A DNA stretch of 5,149 nucleotides. It comes from Candidatus Fibrimonadales bacterium (GTDB lineage Bacteria; Fibrobacterota; Fibrobacteria; Fibrobacterales; Fibrobacteraceae). This document shows, one piece after another, positions 1-5,149 of the stretch (position 1 is the first letter of the stretch; each line of letters begins with the position of its first letter). The stretch covers positions 1,997 to 7,145 of the forward strand of contig WQSA01000122.1 in NCBI GenBank assembly GCA_009788135.1. The letters run 5' to 3'. The notes under the pieces are model-generated. The model was not told the DNA's origin. It did no database searches and was given only the letters and a program-made list of their open reading frames with translations. The position numbers and the translations under genes were made by a program.

Positions 1-651
1 GTGATTCGCAGCAAAGAAGACAGCCACGATTACAAATATTTCCCAGAGCCAGACATGCTAAGGCTTTTTATAGAGCAAAGCCAGGTGGAGAGCATAAGGC
101 AAAACATGCCCGAACTCCCCGATTCTCGCCGCAACAGATATATGCAAAGTTTTGGGTTGAGCGAATACGACGCTCAGGTTCTAACCTTAGACAAAGAAGT
201 GAGCGACTGGTTTGACATTGCCACAAAAACCTGCAAAAATTCCAAAATCCTGGCAAACTGGATTACATCCGAGCTTATGCGCGAGTTAAAAGAAATGGAA
301 GGCGGAATTTCCGCATTGAAATTCAAACCGCAAGACTTGGCGCAAATGGTGAACTTGATTGAAAACAACACAATTTCCGGCAAAATCGGCAAAACGGTTT
401 TCGCAGAAATGCTGGCCACGGGCAAAGATCCAGACACGATAATCAAGGAAAAGGGTTTGGTTCAAATCACGGACACGAGCGCAATAGAAGCCATTGTTCG
501 CAAGGTTATAGAAGCCAATCAGAGCCAGTGGCAGGAATTCAAAAGCGGCAAAGCCCAGCTTCGCGGGTTCTTTGTTGGGCAGATAATGAAGAACAGCGGC
601 GGCAAGGCCAGTCCCGGCGTGGTGAACAGGTTGCTGGATGAAATCAACTGA
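1..651 (+). CDS. gatB: Aspartyl/glutamyl-tRNA amidotransferase subunit B (GatB), C-terminal part; 5' end outside window
   Basis: This is the tRNA-binding subunit of the cytoplasmic GatCAB complex, which converts Glu-tRNA(Gln) and/or Asp-tRNA(Asn) to the amidated forms. The 216 visible codons begin with the conserved end of the cradle domain: RSKEDSHDYKYFPEPD at residues 3-18 closely follows the family motif RSKEEAHDYRYFPDPD. A helical linker follows, with NWITSEL at 86-92. The last ~100 residues are the GatB/YqeY-type tail, with ISGKIGKTVFAEM at 125-137 and GFFVGQIMKNSGGKASPGVV near 189-208. Full-length GatB is usually about 480 residues, so roughly 260 N-terminal residues, including the kinase/phosphorylation site, lie upstream. 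The GTG at position 1 is an internal Val codon, not a start. The stop codon overlaps the beginning of mqnE by 14 nt, suggesting co-transcription. gatA and gatC are not visible. The family assignment is very secure. Confidence 0.97.
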   Translation: MIRSKEDSHDYKYFPEPDMLRLFIEQSQVESIRQNMPELPDSRRNRYMQSFGLSEYDAQVLTLDKEVSDWFDIATKTCKNSKILANWITSELMRELKEMEGGISALKFKPQDLAQMVNLIENNTISGKIGKTVFAEMLATGKDPDTIIKEKGLVQITDTSAIEAIVRKVIEANQSQWQEFKSGKAQLRGFFVGQIMKNSGGKASPGVVNRLLDEIN

Positions 652-1630
652 GCTATTTGAATCTGCTAACGCTCTCAAAGAAAAAATGCATGGCAAAAAT
701 GTTTATTGGGTTCGCAATAGACAGATAAATTATACCAACGTCTGCTGCTTGCATTGCAGTTTTTGCGCATTTTCAAAAATCAAAAAAAACAGCCCGGCAG
801 CTTACAATATGAACTTGAATGAGATTCTGGAAAAAGCCAAGGAAGCCGTAAACTCTGGGGCTCGCGAGCTGCATATAGTTGGAGGATTGCATCCGGACAA
901 CCCTTTTTCCTATTATACAGATATGCTTAAGGCTCTGAGAAAAAACTTTCCGGAAGCGAATTTGAAATGCTTTACCGCTGTGGAAATCTGCCACTTCGCA
1001 AAGCAGGAAGGCAGAAGCGTTGAAAGCATTTTAACAGAGCTTAAAGAAGCAGGTCTAGACACCATGCCAGGCGGCGGTGCAGAAATCCTGGTTCCGGAAA
1101 TAAGAAAGCAAATTTGCGGAGAAAAAGAAACCGGCGAGGAATGGCTCTCTGTTCACAGAACCGCTCACAAGCTCGGAATTCCAACAAATGCAACCATGCT
1201 CTTTGGACATATAGAGAGCATGGAAGACAGAATAAAACATTTGGAAATGCTGCGAGACCTGCAAAGCGAAACCAAAGGCTTTTTGGCATTCTTGCCCCTG
1301 GTATTCTTGCCGCAGAACAACGCTCTGGGCAGAAAAGTCAAAAACAGGACCAGCGAAGAGGATATTCTCAAAACAATAGCTCTTTCAAGGCTGATTTTAA
1401 GCAATATTCCGCATATTAAGGCCTACTGGGTGCAGCTCGGGCTGGAAACCGCCCTAAAAGCACTGCACTGCGGAGCCTCAGACCTGGACGGCACGGTAAT
1501 GGAAGAGCGAATTTCACGCGCAGCGGGCGCAAATGCCCCAAACGAGCTAACCGCAAGCCGCCTCCAGAAGCTTATCAAAGAGGAAAAGCTTGTACCCGTG
1601 GAACGAGACGCATACTATTGCGCAATCTGA
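638..1630 (+). CDS. mqnE: Aminodeoxyfutalosine synthase (MqnE), radical SAM enzyme of menaquinone biosynthesis
   Basis: MqnE uses a SAM-derived adenosyl radical to convert 3-[(1-carboxyvinyl)oxy]benzoate to aminodeoxyfutalosine in the futalosine pathway to menaquinone. The 330-residue product has the radical SAM CX3CX2C cluster motif at C36, C40 and C43, then GGLHP (82-86), MPGGGAEI (143-150), NATMLFGHIE (184-193), PLVFLPQN (220-227), AYWVQLG (262-268), DLDGTV (282-287) and PVERD (320-324). ATML-GHIE and the C-terminal PVERD favour MqnE over the paralogue MqnC. The start is ATG 638, with a weak AGG (628-630) seven bases upstream. An in-frame TGA at 623-625 rules out a longer start. The N-terminus is therefore about 25-30 residues shorter than I expect for the family (usually about 360 residues), but all core motifs are present. 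The start lies inside gatB, consistent with translational coupling. No other mqn gene is in view. Confidence 0.92.
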   Translation: MKSTELFESANALKEKMHGKNVYWVRNRQINYTNVCCLHCSFCAFSKIKKNSPAAYNMNLNEILEKAKEAVNSGARELHIVGGLHPDNPFSYYTDMLKALRKNFPEANLKCFTAVEICHFAKQEGRSVESILTELKEAGLDTMPGGGAEILVPEIRKQICGEKETGEEWLSVHRTAHKLGIPTNATMLFGHIESMEDRIKHLEMLRDLQSETKGFLAFLPLVFLPQNNALGRKVKNRTSEEDILKTIALSRLILSNIPHIKAYWVQLGLETALKALHCGASDLDGTVMEERISRAAGANAPNELTASRLQKLIKEEKLVPVERDAYYCAI

Positions 1631-1647
1631 TTTTCTATATTATATTT

Positions 1648-2229
1648 ATGCAAAAATATATATTTATATCCGCAGTGGCATTTGGCCTTATTGCTTGTGG
1701 TGGTAGCAACAACAGCAAACAAGAAATGCTTCATATACCCACAGACATGCCAGATATTTGTCAAAACGTTGATTTCAACGTAGACAAGTCTATGCGAAAA
1801 GAATGCGGAGTAAAACCCGTACGCTATCAAGCATATCGCAACGTGCCAATGCAAAGGCATCTAATCAACCCAAATCAGGCTTCGCTCGTGAAAACCGGAA
1901 ATAAAGTCGAAATCCGCTTTCCAAACGCTTTCCCTGTAGCTCTCGACTCCACGCAAGTTGACGGAGTTGCATTCAGCGATTCAAAACGCCTTGCGAAAAT
2001 CGAAAATGCAATGGACTACAAGGAATTCTACACCGAGCATAAAGAACGCTACAAGCTGTTCAAGCTGACAATTCCCTCCGATGCCAACCCAGGAAAAACA
2101 AACCTGATATGCTTCAGAGTTCCTGAGCTAAAAGGAAGCGATAGAACCCGTTCAGCCGCTATGGCCGCGCAAATGGAAGTAATCCCCTGCGAGACTCTGG
2201 ATGAACTGGTAGCAAAATACGCAAAATAA
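1648..2229 (+). CDS. Small lipoprotein of unknown function
   Basis: The predicted product is a 193-residue lipoprotein of no family I recognise. From ATG 1648 it opens with a short n-region (MQK), a hydrophobic stretch and the lipobox LIAC, giving lipidated Cys17 followed by GGSNN. This is a canonical signal peptidase II signal, and the absence of Asp after the Cys suits outer-membrane sorting by the E. coli rule. The mature part contains four further cysteines (C38, C53, C155, C181), which could form two disulfides in the periplasm. The middle (about 85-160) looks beta-rich, with alternating hydrophobic residues in KVEIRFP, YKLFKLTIP and NLICFRVPE, which might be a beta-sandwich; that is only an impression. 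An in-frame TTG at 1618 would add ten residues and overlap mqnE, but ATG 1648 places the signal peptide correctly. No Shine-Dalgarno is visible. The stop codon directly abuts the next ATG. Confidence 0.85.
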   Translation: MQKYIFISAVAFGLIACGGSNNSKQEMLHIPTDMPDICQNVDFNVDKSMRKECGVKPVRYQAYRNVPMQRHLINPNQASLVKTGNKVEIRFPNAFPVALDSTQVDGVAFSDSKRLAKIENAMDYKEFYTEHKERYKLFKLTIPSDANPGKTNLICFRVPELKGSDRTRSAAMAAQMEVIPCETLDELVAKYAK

Positions 2230-2781
2230 ATGGCTGTTTGGCTTATAACTCTCCTGGCAATAGCCTTTATAATCGCTGCTGCAGGGGCAAAAAAACGTGC
2301 GAGCAAGCGCTATAATTTGCCTTTGGAGAGCCCAGCTCTTTCCCTTGCAATATTAAAAGAAAATTTGCTGGAAAACCCAAGCGAAAGCAGTTTGCAAAAG
2401 CTGAAAGAATTCGCAAGCTCGCAAAATTTGCCAATTCCAAAAGAAGAATACCCTCTAGGCAAGGCTCCAAGCATTGAGCAAGACGATCCTCTTTTCCTGG
2501 CTCAAGCCTCATGGCTAGACTCCATGACCCCTCTTGAACTGCGCGAAGAACCACAAACGGAAAAGACTTTGATAGACGGAATTTTGCGGCTTTACAGCGA
2601 TGAAGCTATTCTCAAAATACTGGGAGAGCTGGCTCAAAAATTTCCCAGCGAGCGGCAAAAAAAACTGGAGCAAGGCTGGATAGCGCTTTGCTCGCTTAGA
2701 GACAGCAGCAATGCGGATTACAATTCTCTGGAAAAACTTAGAATGGAAAAAGAAAAGTGGGAAAAATACGCCCGCGAGTAG
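2230..2781 (+). CDS. Single-pass membrane-anchored protein of unknown function
   Basis: This 183-residue product belongs to no family I recognise. An N-terminal hydrophobic helix (about 3-20) has no preceding positive charge and is followed at once by KKRASKR (21-27). By the positive-inside rule this predicts the N-terminus outside and the remaining ~155 residues in the cytoplasm, rather than a cleaved signal peptide. The soluble part is mostly predicted helix, rich in Leu, Glu and Lys, with a proline-containing linker around 67-87 and a charged, possibly coiled C-terminus (about 165-183). ATG 2230 follows the TAA of the lipoprotein gene with no gap, and no Shine-Dalgarno is evident, so translation may depend on coupling or re-initiation. 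Its 3' end overlaps the next gene by 25 nt. The tight linkage and composition like its upstream neighbours support a real gene; function is unknown. Confidence 0.75.
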   Translation: MAVWLITLLAIAFIIAAAGAKKRASKRYNLPLESPALSLAILKENLLENPSESSLQKLKEFASSQNLPIPKEEYPLGKAPSIEQDDPLFLAQASWLDSMTPLELREEPQTEKTLIDGILRLYSDEAILKILGELAQKFPSERQKKLEQGWIALCSLRDSSNADYNSLEKLRMEKEKWEKYARE

Positions 2782-4703
2782 CAATCATTTTGCTCGGAAT
2801 TATAGGCTATGCGCTCACAATGTCGCGCACGGTTAATTTTTGGGATTGCGGGGAATTTATAGCGGCGGCCAACGTGCTGGGAATTACGCATCCGCCAGGT
2901 TATCCGCTTTTTGTTTTGCTTGGGCGGGTTTTTATTTTGCTGTTTGGCTGGATAAATGGACCGGCTTTTGCAGTTAATTTGATAAGCGTTATAAGTTCTA
3001 TTCTGTGCTGCTTGATGATTTACGAGATTACGGTAAAAATTTCAGAGAGAAAATCGCTGGGATTTTTTGCGGCATCAATTTCCCTTTTTGGCGATACTTT
3101 TTGGTTTAACGCTGTGGAAGCCGGAAGCTATGGAATTTCGATGTTTGTTATTATGCTTGAGATTTGGGCCGCTCTGAAATGGAAGGAGACGCTTGAGCGA
3201 AAGTATTTATTTTTGATATTGTATGCCGCTTTTTTGGGACTCGGGCTGCACACTTTTACGCTTTTGCCTTTGCCGGCCATTCTCATTTTTGTTTTAATAA
3301 ATAACAGAAATTTTCCAATTAAATTTTTTACAGGAGCGATATTTTTTATCGCTCTGGGACTGTCCTCGCAATTGTATTTGCCAATTCGCTCTTCTACCGA
3401 GCCTGTTTTGAATCAGAATAATCCCGCTACGGTTGAGAATTTTTTTGATGTGCTGGGCAGAAAGCAATACGGCGAAATGTATATGTTTGAGCGAGCTTTG
3501 TATCGCAGGGGAACTTTTGCAAATCAATTTGGATTCTCGGAAAATATAGGATACTTGGGCTACCATTTGAACCAGTGGTTTCCAGCTCCGCTTGGAGCGC
3601 AAACGCCTGCGCCGTTTTGGCATAGAGTGATTTTTGAATTTTTGATAATAGCCGTGTTTGCCGGGCTTTGGTTTTATAGAAAAAATCAGAACGTGATTTT
3701 GGTAGTTTTGATGTTTTTGCTAAGTTCGATTGGATTGGTGTTTTACTTAAACTTTGCAGACGGCACAAAGCCCAGAAGCGCTTTGGCAAAGCAATGGTAT
3801 TCCCACATAAAAGAATTGAGAAAATCCATTCCAGATTCCATTCCGGATTTGCCAAGCATTGAGCTTATAAATATTTCCATGGATTTTTATCATTCAATAC
3901 CGGCAGAAATGCGAAATGGATGGTTAAAAACTGCGCATGCCGCAGAAGGATTGAGAACTGCTTTCGCATGGAGAGACGCTTTGGAAGAACGGGGAATAAA
4001 AATGCCATCTCCGCCAAAACCAGTTCAGCAAGAGGTGCGGAACAGGGATTATTTCTTTACGCCGGCTTTTTTGTTCTTTGCCATTATGACGGCCGTAGCT
4101 TGCAGAAAAGCCGGGAAAAAAACCGCTTTTGCGCTTATGTTTGCGTGGATAATTCCTTTTGCCGGCCATTTTAGTTCTCACAATCGCTCAAAGGATTTTG
4201 TTGCGAGAGACTTTGCCATAAATGTTTTGAACAGCGTTCCGCAAAACGGCATTTTAATAACCTATGGGGATAATGATACTTTTCCTCTGTGGTATATGCA
4301 GCTCGCAGAAAATTATCGTACGGATGTTGCGGTGATAAATGAAGCCCTTTTTTACAGCGATTGGTACAGAGAAGAGATTTTTAGAACTTATCAAATTGAG
4401 AATATAGATAGTTCAGGGAGGAGCATCAGCTATATGCTTGGCGTAAGCCCTGTTGACGATAAGCCGTTAGTGGGTTTGATAAGGCGTTTTGGCATTAGCG
4501 AAGCGGAGGGAGATTCTCTTTTGCTTGCCAATTTAACGGAGAATTATCGCTACTGCGAACTGAAATCCAGAGGACAAGAGGCAAATGAACAGACTATCCT
4601 CATTTACAGTTATTTGGCGAGAAAGGCTTTGGAAAAAAATCCTAATGAAAAGCAGAAGATTGTATTAGAGAATCTCCTTGAAACGGCAAATCGCTTGCAC
4701 TAG
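2757..4703 (+). CDS. DUF2723 / TMEM260-like polytopic membrane protein, putative protein O-mannosyltransferase-type glycosyltransferase
   Basis: This 648-residue integral membrane protein has the DUF2723 fold. The N-terminal half shows a first helix (about 8-22), then the family signature NFWDCGEFIA (27-36) with D30 and E33 in the first external loop, and HPPGYP (45-50). Further hydrophobic segments lie near 50-65, 70-93, 102-140, 150-172, 188-208, 291-305 and 311-332. After a soluble stretch (about 340-425) come EVRNRDYFF (426-434), two more helices (about 433-471), HNRS (475-478), VARDFA (482-487) and GDNDTFPLWY (504-513), all typical of bacterial members. Human TMEM260, a related protein, is an O-mannosyltransferase (CAZy GT117), so a lipid-linked sugar donor and a protein acceptor are plausible, but activity here is inferred. 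GTG 2757 is chosen because the first helix needs it; the next ATG (2820) would remove that helix. Bacteroidota homologues are often nearer 1000 residues. Codon use is markedly T/G-ending, unlike upstream genes. Confidence 0.85.
   Translation: MGKIRPRVAIILLGIIGYALTMSRTVNFWDCGEFIAAANVLGITHPPGYPLFVLLGRVFILLFGWINGPAFAVNLISVISSILCCLMIYEITVKISERKSLGFFAASISLFGDTFWFNAVEAGSYGISMFVIMLEIWAALKWKETLERKYLFLILYAAFLGLGLHTFTLLPLPAILIFVLINNRNFPIKFFTGAIFFIALGLSSQLYLPIRSSTEPVLNQNNPATVENFFDVLGRKQYGEMYMFERALYRRGTFANQFGFSENIGYLGYHLNQWFPAPLGAQTPAPFWHRVIFEFLIIAVFAGLWFYRKNQNVILVVLMFLLSSIGLVFYLNFADGTKPRSALAKQWYSHIKELRKSIPDSIPDLPSIELINISMDFYHSIPAEMRNGWLKTAHAAEGLRTAFAWRDALEERGIKMPSPPKPVQQEVRNRDYFFTPAFLFFAIMTAVACRKAGKKTAFALMFAWIIPFAGHFSSHNRSKDFVARDFAINVLNSVPQNGILITYGDNDTFPLWYMQLAENYRTDVAVINEALFYSDWYREEIFRTYQIENIDSSGRSISYMLGVSPVDDKPLVGLIRRFGISEAEGDSLLLANLTENYRYCELKSRGQEANEQTILIYSYLARKALEKNPNEKQKIVLENLLETANRLH
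3825..3848 (+). repeat. Two-copy 12-nt tandem repeat inside the DUF2723 gene
   Basis: TCCATTCCAGAT is followed directly by TCCATTCCGGAT, a single-base difference, encoding SIPD twice (residues 357-364). It lies in the soluble stretch between the two conserved membrane blocks, where small in-frame expansions should be tolerated. It looks like a simple slippage duplication with no evident regulatory role. Confidence 0.6.
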
Positions 4704-5149
4704 GCGTTGCGGCAAACGTTTGGCAACCTTTTTGCTTGACTATTTTCGCTACCGCTTCTCTTCTGGAATTGTCAAGCTCAGCGAATACATCGTCTAAGAG
4801 CAGAATTGGTTTTGCATCGGTGTGGCTTTCTATTATTTCTGCGGCAGCGAATTTCATGGACAAGGCTATGGAGCGGCACTGCCCTTGCGAACCGAAGTCT
4901 CGCATTGAGTGGCCGCTGATTAAGAGTTCTATATCGTCTCTGTGCGGGCCAGCCAGCGTTGTTCCGCTTGAGCGTTCCGCTGTGAATTTTTCTTTGAGAA
5001 CATTTAGGAAATCTTCTTTGGTTAGGGCACGTGCGTAGGTGAATTTTATTTCTTCCGATTTGCTGCACAGCGTTTGGTAGAAATTGTTTATATGTGGTTC
5101 CAGAACTTCGCAGATTGTTTTGCGCTCTTGCCATACCAATACGGCTAGC
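4642..5149 (-). CDS. recF: DNA replication and repair protein RecF, C-terminal part; 5' end outside window
   Basis: RecF is the SMC-like ABC ATPase that works with RecO and RecR to load RecA at single-strand gaps and stalled forks. The open frame runs through the right edge, so about 168 C-terminal residues of a usually 350-370-residue protein are present. Visible landmarks are AGPHRDDIEL (about 4953-4924), the ABC signature region FGSQGQCRSIALS (about 4896-4858), Walker B PILLLDDVFAELD with the DD pair near 4794-4789, and the D-loop NSRRE immediately after. The N-terminal Walker A is off the window. The TTG at 5139 is not the true start, because reading continues upstream as LAV. The stop codon TAG at 4644-4642 lies inside the oppositely oriented DUF2723 gene, giving a 62-nt tail-to-tail overlap. 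No dnaA, dnaN or gyrB is visible here, although recF often neighbours them. Confidence 0.95.
   Translation of the reverse strand, partial: LAVLVWQERKTICEVLEPHINNFYQTLCSKSEEIKFTYARALTKEDFLNVLKEKFTAERSSGTTLAGPHRDDIELLISGHSMRDFGSQGQCRSIALSMKFAAAEIIESHTDAKPILLLDDVFAELDNSRREAVAKIVKQKGCQTFAATPSASDLPFQGDSLIQSSAFH
4706..4733 (+). terminator. Possible Rho-independent terminator after the DUF2723 gene
   Basis: Starting two bases after the DUF2723 stop codon, GTTGC (4706-4710) can pair with GCAAC (4723-4727). Inside it lies the perfect palindrome CAAACGTTTG (4713-4722), leaving a two-base GG bulge on the left arm. A C and five Ts (4729-4733) follow. The arrangement fits a modest intrinsic terminator for the plus-strand unit. 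It sits within recF coding sequence on the other strand, so the bases are also protein-constrained, and the stem is short and moderate in GC. Chance is a real alternative. Confidence 0.33.

Noticed and set aside
1618..1646. Promoter-like TTGCGC - 17 bp - TATATT
   Set aside because: The -35 match is poor, and the predicted transcription start would fall after the ATG at 1648, so it cannot drive the complete gene. The AT-rich tract is better explained as a leader.
1618..1647. Longer lipoprotein start at TTG 1618 overlapping mqnE by 13 nt
   Set aside because: It would put FYII-type hydrophobic residues ahead of the MQK n-region and break the canonical signal peptide. ATG 1648 gives a normal 16-residue lipoprotein signal.
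2757..2781. Replication origin at the composition switch
   Set aside because: The point is inside a 25-nt overlap of two genes, with no DnaA-box cluster, AT-rich unwinding element or intergenic region nearby.
4627..4642. Run of seven Ts just after the recF stop (minus strand) as a recF terminator
   Set aside because: No stem-forming sequence precedes the T run; it is the complement of Lys/Asn codons in the DUF2723 gene.
4778..5134. Second minus-strand open frame overlapping recF, and plus-strand open frames such as 1114-1419 and 4736-5038
   Set aside because: They lie wholly within well-recognised mqnE and recF coding sequence in other frames and show no recognisable motifs.
1..5149. Defence system, CRISPR array, transposon, integrase or tRNA gene
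   Set aside because: Nothing of this kind is visible on either strand; nearly every base is inside one of the six genes, and no direct or inverted repeats flank any segment.

Overview
The window is a gene-dense bacterial chromosome segment with essentially no intergenic DNA. It holds six protein genes, two of them cut by the window edges. I see no RNA genes, insertion sequences, CRISPR arrays, integrases or long repeats. The content is mostly housekeeping or envelope-related: tRNA-dependent amidation, futalosine-route menaquinone synthesis, a lipoprotein, a TMEM260/DUF2723-type membrane glycosyltransferase, and recF. A Gram-negative with menaquinone respiration is implied by MqnE together with a lipoprotein that has a classical lipobox. 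A DUF2723 protein and weak or absent Shine-Dalgarno sequences would suit the FCB group (Fibrobacterota/Bacteroidota-like). Fibrobacterota is a guess from overall flavour, not a demonstrated assignment.

Layout. Positions 1-651 (+) carry the C-terminal part of gatB. It overlaps by 14 nt with mqnE (638-1630, +), a radical SAM aminodeoxyfutalosine synthase with a shortened N-terminus. After a 17-nt AT-rich gap comes a small lipoprotein gene (1648-2229, +). An unrecognised single-pass membrane protein gene (2230-2781, +) directly abuts it. A GTG-started gene for a polytopic DUF2723 protein (2757-4703, +) overlaps that gene by 25 nt. The C-terminal half of recF (4642-5149, -) is read from the opposite strand, and its last 62 nt overlap the 3' end of the DUF2723 gene.

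Working together. The five plus-strand genes are spaced like one transcription unit, but their functions are not obviously linked. The lipoprotein, the membrane-anchored protein and the DUF2723 protein form a plausible envelope subcluster; that grouping is inference from adjacency only. A modest hairpin followed by five Ts just after the DUF2723 stop could end the unit, and it lies inside recF coding sequence.

The most notable non-gene signal is a sharp change in strand composition near 2760-2800. To the left the plus strand is A-rich with many A/C codon third positions. To the right it is T/G-rich, including across recF, which is coded on the other strand. This could reflect a replication-strand switch, an old rearrangement junction, or a codon-biased DUF2723 gene. 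I found no convincing new multi-gene system here.
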